This document shows, in pieces, positions 1 to 6,834 of a stretch of DNA of 10,560 nt (its first letter is position 1; the number at the start of each line of letters is the position of its first letter). Source of the stretch: JASFEQ01 sp050122535 (GTDB lineage Bacteria; Desulfobacterota; DSM-4660; Desulfatiglandales; HGW-15). Below the pieces are notes generated by a model, which saw only the letters and a list, made by a program, of their open reading frames with translations, made no database searches and was not told the origin of the DNA. Location of the stretch: positions 1 to 10,560 of the forward strand of contig JASFIT010000130.1 in the NCBI GenBank assembly GCA_050122535.1. Reading direction: 5' to 3'. Made by a program: the position numbers and the translations under genes.

Positions 1-1
1 T

Positions 2-988
2 GTGATTCTGAACAGGGTGGCCAGCCCCCGTCAGGAGACCCTCATAAGGAACTCCATTGAACGGTATTGTGGTCTACCTGTTGTGGGATCAGTCCCCAAA
101 CTGAGGGGTGGACTTTTTCCTGAAAGACATATGGGGCTTGTCCCTCATCAGGAAAGGGCGCAGGCTGAAAGGGCAATCGCGTGGGCAAGGTCTGCGGTTG
201 AGGACAACCTGGATTTAGAGGCCATTTGGAGACTCTCTCACCAGGTCGAGTCCCTAGATAGAATGGGTCAGCAACAGGAGACTGGTCCGTCCGGGGATTT
301 GAATGGTGATCCTCCCAGAATTGGCGTCATCCGGGATAGGTCCTTTTGGTTCTATTATCCGGAGAACCTGGAGCAATTGAAAGATTTGGGAGCGATCCTG
401 GTGGAAGTGGATTCCACGGAGGCGAAACAACTCCCTGATCTGGATGCCCTGTACATAGGGGGTGGTTTTCCTGAAACCCAGGCAGAGGCCCTTGCCAATA
501 ATAAGACGTTCAGAGACGCCTTGAAAGACACGATAGAATCGGGATTGCCCGTTTATGCAGAGTGTGGCGGGTTGATGTACTTGGCTGAGAGCCTTCTGGT
601 AAATGAGAAAACCTATCCCATGGTGGCTGCCCTTCCCTTAAGGTGCGTGATGGAGAAAAAGCCTCAAGGCCATGGATATACCATCCTTGAAGTGACAGAG
701 CAAAACCCCTATTACCCTGTAGGGGAAACTTTAAGGGGACACGAATTTCATTACTCCAGACCATTGATTGATAAGGCAGAGAACATCCGTTCTGTTTTTA
801 AAGTGCATCGGGGGCGCGGGCTGGATGGAATAAGAGATGGATTGGTCAAAAAAAATCTGTTAGCCACATACACCCATCTCCACGCGGCAGGTAACACATT
901 GTGGGGGAAAAGCCTTTTCAGGCAAGCCCTTGCAACCAAAAGTCGCAAAAAAAGAAATTTTTTACAAGATCGCAAAAAGAGGGATTGA
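2..988 (+). CDS. dsrN: DsrN/CbiA-type cobyrinate or siroheme a,c-diamide synthase, 5'-partial
   Basis: The reading frame is open to the left edge, and the first codon (GTG) is probably an internal Val of the family's GVILNR-like segment, so roughly the first 130 residues lie outside the window. Numbering from that codon, residues 1-65 are the end of the ATP-dependent synthetase domain and about 106-312 form a class I glutamine amidotransferase domain. The nucleophile is C188 in YAECGGLMYL; RGHEFHYS (243-250) and THLHA with the likely catalytic H294 follow. CbiA enzymes amidate two carboxylates of cobyrinate with glutamine and ATP. In dissimilatory sulfite reducers the copy beside dsrABD, named DsrN, is thought to amidate siroheme. 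The DsrN reading rests on dsrC lying 94 bp downstream; a true cobalamin CbiA remains possible. The lysine/arginine-rich tail (312-328) looks non-conserved. Confidence 0.85.
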   Translation: MILNRVASPRQETLIRNSIERYCGLPVVGSVPKLRGGLFPERHMGLVPHQERAQAERAIAWARSAVEDNLDLEAIWRLSHQVESLDRMGQQQETGPSGDLNGDPPRIGVIRDRSFWFYYPENLEQLKDLGAILVEVDSTEAKQLPDLDALYIGGGFPETQAEALANNKTFRDALKDTIESGLPVYAECGGLMYLAESLLVNEKTYPMVAALPLRCVMEKKPQGHGYTILEVTEQNPYYPVGETLRGHEFHYSRPLIDKAENIRSVFKVHRGRGLDGIRDGLVKKNLLATYTHLHAAGNTLWGKSLFRQALATKSRKKRNFLQDRKKRD

Positions 989-1013
989 CAATATCAAAAA
1001 TATAAGTTATACA
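985..1013 (+). promoter_or_regulatory. Sigma70-like promoter of dsrC
   Basis: TTGACA (985-990), a 17-bp spacer and TATACA (1008-1013) predict a start near 1020. The -35 box shares its TGA with the stop codon of the upstream dsrN gene. A perfect 10-bp palindrome, AAGTATACTT (1013-1022), covers the probable start point and could be an operator. This gives dsrC its own transcript, which fits the high DsrC levels known in sulfate reducers. Confidence 0.6.
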
Positions 1014-1082
1014 AGTATACTTCTTATATGGTAAGTCACTAAGATCATTAAAGATAATCAATAATGAAGGAGGTTTGCAAGT

Positions 1083-1400
1083 ATGCCAACGGTAGATTTT
1101 GAAGGAAACTCATTTAATGTGGATGAAGACGGTTTCATTGATGATTTCAATAACTGGAACGAGAGCTGGGTAAGGCACGTAAAACAGACAGAAGGGATTG
1201 AGGAACTGACGGATGAGCATCACAAGATCATCGAGGTTCTTCAGGACTATTACAAGAAGAACGGTATTGCGCCCATGGTCAGGATTCTGTCCAAAGTGAC
1301 CGGCTTCAAGCTCAAATACATCTACGAGCTATTCCCCTCTGGCCCGGGCAAAGGCGCCTGTAAGATGGCTGGGCTACCCAAACCGACGGGCTGCGTCTAG
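1083..1400 (+). CDS. dsrC: DsrC, sulfur-carrier protein of dissimilatory sulfite reduction
   Basis: This 105-residue protein has the normal length for the DsrC/TusE/RspA family. The C-terminal arm GACKMAGLPKPTGCV carries both conserved cysteines, C93 and C104, the same numbers as in the Desulfovibrio vulgaris protein. Having both distinguishes a true DsrC from TusE-like members with one. In the family, DsrC takes sulfur from the DsrAB active site as a trisulfide between the two cysteines, which the DsrMKJOP membrane complex then reduces; it acts in the cytoplasm. The start is set by AAGGAGG at 1067-1073, nine bases before the ATG. It is the last plus-strand gene, lies 94 bp after dsrN, has its own promoter, and is closed by a strong terminator. 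No truncation or unusual residue is seen. Confidence 0.95.
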   Translation: MPTVDFEGNSFNVDEDGFIDDFNNWNESWVRHVKQTEGIEELTDEHHKIIEVLQDYYKKNGIAPMVRILSKVTGFKLKYIYELFPSGPGKGACKMAGLPKPTGCV

Positions 1401-1424
1401 AATCCCGTTTTATAGCCTGACTTC

Positions 1425-1464
1425 AAGGCACAGAGAGAGATATGCCCTCTCTTTGTGCCTTTTT
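1425..1464 (+). terminator. Rho-independent terminator after dsrC
   Basis: GGCACAGAGAGAG (1427-1439) pairs with CTCTCTTTGTGCC (1447-1459), 13 bp with one G-U pair, extended by AA/TT. The loop is 7 nt and five T residues follow (1460-1464). It lies between the convergent dsrC and nitrilase genes. Read on the minus strand it lacks a good T-tract, so it mainly serves dsrC. Confidence 0.88.
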
Positions 1465-1468
1465 ATTT

Positions 1469-2314
1469 CTAATCATCGTCCAGCCGGAATCGGGACAGGC
1501 TAGTCAGGTCGGCATAAAGTTCTGGTCTCCGATTGGGGATGAAATATGCCATCCTGTTTTTCCGGATTTCCTCTATTTCATCACGTTGAAAGTCTACCAA
1601 GAGCATCTCCTCATGAGTCCCCATGTATTTTGCCATGACGTTTCCCGCAGCACTTAGTGCCACCGCCACGCCAGGAAAAGTAAACCCTTCTCCAGTCTTT
1701 CCCACCTGATTACAGGCCACCACATAGAGGGCATTGTCAAACGCCCTGCCCGGGAGATGCCTTAACCAACTCTGGAGTTTTTCTCCCGGGTTCCCCCGTG
1801 GAGAGGCATGGGGCATGAAGATAATCTCTGCACCCTTGAGGGCCATGAGTGTACTAATCTCCGGGAAGTGGGCCTCGTAACAGAGTTGAATCCCAAAAAC
1901 CATTTTACCATGGCGGAAGACATGGATCACCTCTCCAGCCTGATATATCTCCTTTTCCTTGGGCGAAAGGTGGGTCTTTCTATAAAAACCGAGTAACCCC
2001 TCCGGACCGGCCACAACCTGACTGATATAAGGCCTTTCCCCGTCTGCCATCTCTATGAGGCCGGCGATGATGATCATGCCCTTCTTCTGGGCCATTCCTG
2101 CAACCCTTTCAAGAATTTGATCTGGCAACATATCGCTGTAGACTCTGGTAGGATCACTAAGAACGTACCCGGTTATGGAAAGCTCAGGAAAGCAGATGAG
2201 TTGAGCCCCTGAATCTGACGCCCTTGATACGAATGCTTCTGTCCGATCTAGGTTTCTCTCTATTTCACCCACCTCGGAATTCATGCAAACCGCAGCAATC
2301 TTGAGATTCCTCAT
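1469..2314 (-). CDS. Carbon-nitrogen hydrolase (nitrilase superfamily)
   Basis: The 281-residue protein is a complete single-domain member of the nitrilase superfamily, which hydrolyses C-N bonds of amides, nitriles or carbamoyl compounds. The catalytic triad is in order: E44 in CFPELSITGY, K113 in YRKTHLS and C145 in LCYEAHFPE. R189 to about N202 (the RAFDNALYVVACNQVG region) is the usual beta-strand following the active site. The substrate cannot be told from sequence; an N-carbamoylputrescine amidase, omega-amidase or related activity is possible. It has no signal peptide, so it is cytoplasmic. It starts 36 bp after a methyltransferase gene on the same strand and probably shares its transcript. 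A purine-rich stretch (GAAGAGAAG) before the ATG is only a weak ribosome site. The gene faces dsrC across a 68-bp convergent spacer. Confidence 0.9.
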   Translation of the reverse strand: MRNLKIAAVCMNSEVGEIERNLDRTEAFVSRASDSGAQLICFPELSITGYVLSDPTRVYSDMLPDQILERVAGMAQKKGMIIIAGLIEMADGERPYISQVVAGPEGLLGFYRKTHLSPKEKEIYQAGEVIHVFRHGKMVFGIQLCYEAHFPEISTLMALKGAEIIFMPHASPRGNPGEKLQSWLRHLPGRAFDNALYVVACNQVGKTGEGFTFPGVAVALSAAGNVMAKYMGTHEEMLLVDFQRDEIEEIRKNRMAYFIPNRRPELYADLTSLSRFRLDDD

Positions 2315-2350
2315 CTTCTCTTCATCTCACTCCATGTCCACTTTGCGCCT

Positions 2351-2971
2351 CTATCCTGCGGAAGAGCCCTTTTTAGCCACGATAATGTACTTATCAAACG
2401 CCAATGGTTCTCCGTTATCAGCCGTGTCAAACTCATTTCCAGGGAACTTGTTTCTCCCATTATAAACGATATCATATCCAACCCGCTCAAGGGCCACCTG
2501 GGCAGGTATGTGATCATTCAGCCAAAAGCTTGTAAGGAAAAGGACTCCGCTCACATCTAATAATTTTGCTGTTTCACGTAATATTCCCTGCCATACTTTA
2601 GGCCCTTCAGGAGATGTGGTGAAATTCGGGTGTTCAAAAATTGCCAGTTGATACGCGCCCGTCAGGAAATCGGTGAGCTTCTGAGCATCACCGACGACGA
2701 AATTGACGAGTCCATCCAGTGTTTCTTTTGCTCCAGCAATGGCCTCCTCTTCAATGTCCACCCCCACGTAGTTGGGCATCCCCAAACCCTGATTTGCCAG
2801 GTAAAGTGTCACGCCAAGATAGTTCCACTTCACATTATTCCCACAGCCTACATTGAGTACACTGGGATTTTCGCACAATGTAATACCGCACTTGGGCAGA
2901 TACTCGCTCAGCATCTTAAACCATCTTATTTCAGGGGTGTCTTTGGTTTCGAACTGTGAGTGTGGGTTCAT
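2351..2971 (-). CDS. Class I SAM-dependent methyltransferase, substrate unknown
   Basis: The protein (206 residues from the ATG at 2971) has the Rossmann methyltransferase order. Motif I is VLNVGCGNN, the strand-2 acidic motif is VGVDIEEEAI (the Asp should bind the ribose of SAM), VVGDAQKL is the motif contacting adenine, and AIFEHPNF sits at the motif IV position. The rest is a typical seven-strand core with a short variable C-terminal half. I cannot name the target; it may be a small molecule, possibly the one handled by the nitrilase encoded 36 bp downstream. A TTG six bases upstream (2977) is in frame, but neither start has a clear ribosome site, so the 5' end is uncertain by two codons. 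No promoter is obvious. Upstream lies a MITE-like repeat that separates this gene from leuB. Confidence 0.78.
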   Translation of the reverse strand: MNPHSQFETKDTPEIRWFKMLSEYLPKCGITLCENPSVLNVGCGNNVKWNYLGVTLYLANQGLGMPNYVGVDIEEEAIAGAKETLDGLVNFVVGDAQKLTDFLTGAYQLAIFEHPNFTTSPEGPKVWQGILRETAKLLDVSGVLFLTSFWLNDHIPAQVALERVGYDIVYNGRNKFPGNEFDTADNGEPLAFDKYIIVAKKGSSAG

Positions 2972-3042
2972 GTTCAATCATTGAGTAAGCTGCTATTAAA
3001 AGCCATAAGGCTCAGGAAGAGGCCTATTTTCATGATATCAGA

Positions 3043-3245
3043 GAGACTGTCTAAAAATCGGCTTCTCAGAGGCTGATGGAAAATGTCCACATGCAAGGCT
3101 TCCGAAATCCCGAGGAATGAGGCGTACATATAAGTACGCCGCAGTGACTTGCCCTGTTAAATCCGCTTCGCCGTCTCGCTTAGCGAGAATTTAACAGGGC
3201 GGGGGATGAGGGTAACGCAGCAGATGGGCGTTTTCCGACAGCCTC
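3043..3245. repeat. MITE-like element with terminal inverted repeats
   Basis: The ends are GAGACTGTCTAAAAA (3043-3057) and, read on the minus strand from 3245, GAGGCTGTCGGAAAA: 12 of 15 bases agree. The interior has no reading frame but contains a hairpin GGCGTAC/GTACGCC (3121-3127 and 3134-3140) and a larger nested palindrome (3151-3200). Size, termini and lack of coding suggest a small non-autonomous mobile or REP-type element. Its right end overlaps the last two bases of the leuB stop codon. Its hairpins may end leuB transcription. No flanking target duplication was recognised. Confidence 0.6.
3151..3200. repeat. Nested perfect palindrome inside the 3043-3245 element
   Basis: GCCCTGTTAAAT (3151-3162) pairs perfectly with ATTTAACAGGGC (3189-3200). 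Inside, TCTCGC (3174-3179) pairs with GCGAGA (3183-3188) over a 3-nt loop. The only unpaired part of the left arm is an 11-nt bulge (3163-3173). It could be a separate palindrome inserted into the larger repeat. Confidence 0.7.
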
Positions 3246-4302
3246 AGATATAACTTACAACCAAATCCCCAACCTCCTTCGTTCCATAACCCATCTTCCC
3301 TGCTTCCAGACTTTCCAGATCGTTCTTTACCACCTTCTTAATCGCCTCGAGGAGAACCCCGGCCGCCTCTTCCTCTCCCAAATAGTCCAGCATCATCTGC
3401 GCCGCAGAAACGGCTCCCAGCGGGTTGATCAAGTTCAGTCCCGTGTACTTTGGCGCAGAACCCCCTATGGGCTCAAACATGGAGGTGCCCTGAGGATTGA
3501 TATTTCCCCCTGCAGCAATCCCAAGGCCACCTTGGATAATGGCACCGATATCCGTGATGATATCCCCAAACATGTTGTTGGTCACGATGACGTCGAATTG
3601 TTCTGGATTCTTGATCATCCACATGCAGAGGGCATCCACATGTTGATAGCCTGTTGTAACCTCCGGATAGTCCTTATGCACTTCCTCAAAACTCCTCTGC
3701 CACAGATCCGACTCATAGGTAAGAACGTTGGTTTTTCCGCACAATGTGAGAAGCCTCCTCTTGTTTCTCCTTTTGCAGGTCTCAAAGGCATAACGGATAC
3801 AGCGTTCCACCCCTTTTCTCGTATTAATGGATTCCTGAATGGCCATTTCATCAGGACTTCCCCTTTTAAAAAATCCACCGCTGCCCGCATATAGCCCTTC
3901 TGTATTCTCTCGGACAACGACAAAATCAATATGCTCAGGACCTTTATCCTTGAGGGGCGTATCCACACCGGGTAAAAGAGCAACCGGCCTCAGATTGATG
4001 TAAAGATCCAACTCAAAGCGCATTTTCAGAAGTAGCCCCCTCTCAAGAATGCCCGGTGCCACATCCGGATGGCCTATGGCACCCAGGTAGATGGCATCCC
4101 TTTCCTTTAATTCATCCAGCGTGTTGTCTGACAATAAAGTCCCATCTTTCAGATATTTCTCGCCACCCAAGTCAAATTCCTCTAGCTCCAAATTGAGGCC
4201 GCACTTTTGGGACAGGGCCTTTAGGGCCTTTATCCCCTCGGCCACGACTTCGGGTCCTGTTCCATCTCCTGGAATCACAGCTATCTTGTATTTTTTCGAC
4301 AT
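3244..4302 (-). CDS. leuB: 3-isopropylmalate dehydrogenase
   Basis: This 352-residue protein belongs to the beta-decarboxylating dehydrogenases. It oxidises and decarboxylates 3-isopropylmalate to 2-oxoisocaproate, the third step of leucine synthesis; with CimA present it probably also acts on 3-methylmalate to give 2-oxobutyrate for isoleucine. Visible motifs are the N-terminal VIPGDGTGPEV, the substrate loop ERGLLLKMRF...NLRP (R95, R105), R131 in RENTEGLYAG, K190 and the metal-binding D223, D247 and D251. The loop after L86 resembles the actinobacterial LeuB form rather than E. coli. The cofactor loop reads GGSAPKYTG: K285-Y286 stand where NAD-dependent LeuB usually has Asp-Ile. AGAGGG upstream of the ATG is a fair ribosome site. 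It is 256 bp after leuD, last of the pathway cluster. Homoisocitrate or tartrate dehydrogenase is less likely because leuC and leuD are neighbours. Confidence 0.92.
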   Translation of the reverse strand: MSKKYKIAVIPGDGTGPEVVAEGIKALKALSQKCGLNLELEEFDLGGEKYLKDGTLLSDNTLDELKERDAIYLGAIGHPDVAPGILERGLLLKMRFELDLYINLRPVALLPGVDTPLKDKGPEHIDFVVVRENTEGLYAGSGGFFKRGSPDEMAIQESINTRKGVERCIRYAFETCKRRNKRRLLTLCGKTNVLTYESDLWQRSFEEVHKDYPEVTTGYQHVDALCMWMIKNPEQFDVIVTNNMFGDIITDIGAIIQGGLGIAAGGNINPQGTSMFEPIGGSAPKYTGLNLINPLGAVSAAQMMLDYLGEEEAAGVLLEAIKKVVKNDLESLEAGKMGYGTKEVGDLVVSYI

Positions 4303-4558
4303 GGTTATGCCCTCTGAGATAAAAAAGTGTTTTTTGCTGACTGATCAGAGATTAGATCAATTCTAACATTTTGGCCCTTTGAAACAGCCGTGCAAGAGCT
4401 CTCCATAAATTCTCTCACAAGAAAATTTTAGATACAGAGAATGCCGCTTAGCCCAAGGGCTTTTCATAACGCTATAGTATTACGATGAATTGATAAAGCA
4501 AGGCAAGGGGTATGGGATCTTTTCTGGGGAAAAGATGGGCCCCGCTGTTAAGACGTGA

Positions 4559-5047
4559 TCATTTTCTGTTTTTTATGTGGTTCACCAATCCCCCAGCCTG
4601 TATGATTTCCATCATAAAATCGGGGATGGGTTTTGCTGAAAAATGCTGATCCTTGCGCTCGTTACTTATTTTTCCTGAGAGAAGATCCACCGAGACCTTA
4701 TCCCCTTCCTCAAGGTCATCGGAGGCCTGGTCTGATTCCAAAAGAGGAAGACCTATGTTGAAGGCATTTCTATAAAATATCCTGGCAAAGCTCTTTGCTA
4801 TGATAACCCGGATACCCACGCCCTTGAGAGCCCAAGGCGCATGCTCCCTTGATGACCCACAACCGAAGTTTTTCCCGGCCACGATGACATCACCCACCTG
4901 AGCCTTTTCCACAAAATCAGGCCTCACGTCAACAAAGCAATTCTTCGCAAGTTCCGCCTGATCAGATACGTTCAGAAACCTTGCAGGAATGATCAAATCC
5001 GTATCCACATGGTCTCCAAATTTCCAGACTCTACCTTGAAATTTCAT
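4559..5047 (-). CDS. leuD: 3-isopropylmalate dehydratase small subunit
   Basis: The 162-residue protein is the short (archaeal/homoaconitase-like) form of the LeuD swivel domain, not the ~200-residue E. coli form. Seen are KFGDHVDTDLIIPARFL near the N-terminus, the hallmark FGCGSSREHAPWALKG (about 61-76) and SFARIFYRNAFNIGLPL. With LeuC it isomerises 2-isopropylmalate to 3-isopropylmalate; beside CimA it likely also isomerises citramalate. The specificity loop reads FLNV (24-27), without the Arg found in homoaconitase small subunits, which supports isopropylmalate over homocitrate. It begins 21 bp after the leuC stop, with AGGTG five bases before the ATG, so the two subunits are co-expressed. 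The 256 bp downstream, before leuB, hold a perfect 8-bp hairpin (4517-4536) but no T-tract or gene. Confidence 0.93.
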   Translation of the reverse strand: MKFQGRVWKFGDHVDTDLIIPARFLNVSDQAELAKNCFVDVRPDFVEKAQVGDVIVAGKNFGCGSSREHAPWALKGVGIRVIIAKSFARIFYRNAFNIGLPLLESDQASDDLEEGDKVSVDLLSGKISNERKDQHFSAKPIPDFMMEIIQAGGLVNHIKNRK

Positions 5048-5068
5048 GTCTTCACCTAGCCTCTTTCA

Positions 5069-6334
5069 TTAGAGCTCGTCCGGAGATCCTATCCTTCCCA
5101 GAACGGCGGAGGCGGCGGCTATTGCAGGGCTTGCAAGATAGACCTCACTTTTTGGATGGCCCATCCTGCCAATGAAGTTCCTGTTGCTCGTGGAGAGCCC
5201 CTTTTCGCCTTCCGCCAGGATACCCATATGGCCTCCCAAGCAGGGCCCACAGCAGGCCGGACCTATCACCGCACCTGCTTCAATCAGTGTCACTAAAATC
5301 CCTTCTTGGAGGGCCTGTTTGTAGATGAGGGAGGAACCGGGCATCACGATTAGCCTTGTTCCTTTAGACACGGACCTGCCTTTCAGAACGCCAGCTGCCT
5401 CTTTGAGGTCTTCGAACCGCCCATTGGTACATGACCCTATAAAGACCTGATCAAGGTGGACCTGCCCGACCTGAGACATGGGGCGCACATTATCCGGCGA
5501 ATGGGGAAATGCCACCTGTGGCTCAATGTCATCCACTTTTATCTTTAATACCCTCTCATAGGTCGCACCAGGATCGCTCGCCTGAAACAACGACTCCCTG
5601 TTGGACCTTTCCTTCACATAGCGAGAAGTGGTCTCATCCGGCTCCACGATGCCATTCTTTGCGCCCGCCTCCACGGCCATATTGGCCATCGTAAACCTGT
5701 GATCCATTGAGAGCCCTTCAACCACCTCTCCCCCAAACTCCAGTGCCCGATAGACCGCACTGTCCGTACCCAGTTCTCCCAGGGTAAAAAGGATCAAGTC
5801 CTTACCTCCCACCCAGGGCCGCAAACTGCCCTCATAATTCAGCCTTATGGTGGGGGGCACCTTTAGCCATGTCCTGCCTGTGGCAAAAATGACGCCAAGG
5901 TCCGTACTTCCCACGCCAGTGGAAAAGGCCCCCAGCGCCCCATAGGTGCAGGTATGGCTGTCTGCTCCGATGACCAGATCCCCGGGGACGACAAGGCCCT
6001 TTTCGGGCAGTATCACATGCTCGATGCCTCCCTCCCCCAGCTCGAAGTAGTTCTTGATGTCCTGCGCCTGTGCAAATTCCCTCATGACCCTGGCCTGCTC
6101 CGCAGAAGGGATGTCCTTGTTGGGAACAAAATGGTCCGGCACCAGAGCGATTTTCTCCGAGTCGAAGACCTTACCACTCCCCACTTCATTGAAAACCCGT
6201 ATAGCCAGGGGCGCGGTGATATCATTAGCCAAGGCCAGATCCACCTGCACCTCAATAATATCTCCTGGACCCACTGAATCTGCGCCCGCATGGGCTGCCA
6301 GGATCTTCTCCGTTATGGTCATACCGTTTTTCAT
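5069..6334 (-). CDS. leuC: 3-isopropylmalate dehydratase large subunit
   Basis: This is an aconitase-family [4Fe-4S] protein of the short, ~420-residue LeuC type that pairs with short LeuD. Counting from the upstream TTG (residue 1 at 6340), the cluster ligands are C304 in IGSCTNGR and C364/C367 in PACCGPCLGG; substrate-contact segments include GADSHTCTYGALGAFSTGVGS (126-146, key residues D127, S128, H129). It dehydrates and rehydrates 2-isopropylmalate in the cytoplasm, and probably (R)-citramalate too. I start it at the ATG at 6334 because AAGGG lies six bases upstream; the in-frame TTG at 6340 overlaps that spacing. It precedes leuD by 21 bp. Unlike the other leu genes it is separated from leuA by about 500 bp of repeat-rich, non-coding DNA and may have its own promoter (6354-6382). 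Confidence 0.94.
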   Translation of the reverse strand: MKNGMTITEKILAAHAGADSVGPGDIIEVQVDLALANDITAPLAIRVFNEVGSGKVFDSEKIALVPDHFVPNKDIPSAEQARVMREFAQAQDIKNYFELGEGGIEHVILPEKGLVVPGDLVIGADSHTCTYGALGAFSTGVGSTDLGVIFATGRTWLKVPPTIRLNYEGSLRPWVGGKDLILFTLGELGTDSAVYRALEFGGEVVEGLSMDHRFTMANMAVEAGAKNGIVEPDETTSRYVKERSNRESLFQASDPGATYERVLKIKVDDIEPQVAFPHSPDNVRPMSQVGQVHLDQVFIGSCTNGRFEDLKEAAGVLKGRSVSKGTRLIVMPGSSLIYKQALQEGILVTLIEAGAVIGPACCGPCLGGHMGILAEGEKGLSTSNRNFIGRMGHPKSEVYLASPAIAAASAVLGRIGSPDEL

Positions 6335-6353
6335 ATTCAACCCTTAAAACTTG

Positions 6354-6382
6354 CTTATACAAAAGGCATGAGGCCTTGTAAA
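6354..6382 (-). promoter_or_regulatory. Candidate promoter of leuCD
   Basis: On the minus strand TTTACA (6382-6377), a 17-bp spacer and TATAAG (6359-6354) each match the sigma70 boxes in five of six positions. The predicted start near 6347 leaves only a very short leader before AAGGG and the leuC ATG. The boxes overlap a strong inverted repeat, so the match may be fortuitous. Confidence 0.35.
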
Positions 6383-6402
6383 GAAAGACCTCATGCCTTT
6401 TG
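6360..6402 (-). terminator. Strong 14-bp inverted repeat just upstream of leuC, terminator-like
   Basis: CAAAAGGCATGAGG (6360-6373) and CCTCATGCCTTTTG (6389-6402) are exact reverse complements, with a 15-nt loop. The A-rich start and T-rich end of the stem resemble an intrinsic terminator that works in either direction, though no T-run continues past the stem. It could end leuA transcripts, serve as an attenuator, or be an operator over the candidate leuCD promoter. I saw no leader peptide with Leu codons before it. Confidence 0.5.
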
Positions 6403-6502
6403 ACCACGTTTAGTCGTTTATTCGATTCTGCCTAAATTTCCAGAAGTAAAGAATCCGGGCCCAAAGAACCCGGCTTTGCTCCAGCCCATAGGGGGTAGCA
6501 GG

Positions 6503-6733
6503 GCGAGGCTACGGCCCTTTTCGAAAGGCCGTATCTCAAAAAAAATTCCACCGGACCCCGCAGTGGGCCCATATTTTGAGGTTCCTGCCCGCCATCGCTC
6601 TCGCTCAGGCGAGGCGGGCGGGTGCGCCCCTGTGCCCCTGGGAGTCTCCCGTCACTTGGTTAAACCAAAAAATATGGGGTCACCGGCCACTCGCACAGTA
6701 GATGCGGCCTTGAGAAATGGAGCGTAGCCTCGC
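6503..6733. repeat. 231-bp foldback element with long imperfect inverted repeats
   Basis: This fills most of the 500-bp gap between leuA and leuC. The outermost 11 bases, GCGAGGCTACG (6503-6513) and CGTAGCCTCGC (6723-6733), are perfect inverted repeats. The match continues inward imperfectly: AAGGCCGTATCT (6525-6536) against AAGGCCGCATCT on the other strand, then CCCATATTTTGAGG (6569-6582) against CCCCATATTTTTTGG. The centre is a GC-rich hairpin with CCCGCC/GGCGGG arms (about 6586-6621). It encodes nothing convincing. The remaining gap holds small hairpins at 6455-6473 and 6738-6754. It may be a MITE-like element or a structured non-coding RNA. Confidence 0.5.
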
Positions 6734-6834
6734 AATGAAAGAGCACAGCTCTTTTATCAGCGCGAACATGGAATCATCATTTCACGAACAACCCTTAACA
6801 ACACCATCGGCTAAGCTGATCAGTTTTGAAACGA

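Noticed and set aside
3532..3894. Plus-strand open frames of 60-190 codons opposite leuB, leuA, leuC and cimA
   Set aside because: They are antisense to well-supported genes, have no domain motifs, and show compositions explained by the reverse complement of conserved coding DNA.
4517..4536. Perfect 8-bp hairpin downstream of leuD as a terminator
   Set aside because: There is no T-tract on the minus strand after it, so I would not call termination. The 4303-4558 spacer otherwise shows only weak dyads (for example 4407-4428) and no convincing promoter.
4303..4558. T-box riboswitch before leuB or leuC
   Set aside because: No T-box consensus (AGGGTGG-like segment followed by ACCGCG) was seen in these spacers or in 6335-6834.
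6335..6340. TTG start for leuC
   Set aside because: AAGGG directly precedes it, with no room for ribosome spacing, while the ATG at 6334 is six bases after the same site.
6360..6402. Leader peptide attenuator for leuC like the one before cimA
   Set aside because: The minus strand between 6480 and 6403 has no short frame rich in Leu or Ile codons; only the hairpin is present.
6476..6727. Plus-strand 83-codon open frame between leuA and leuC
   Set aside because: It lies almost wholly inside the foldback repeat, its composition follows the palindromes, and it shows no recognisable protein motif or ribosome site.
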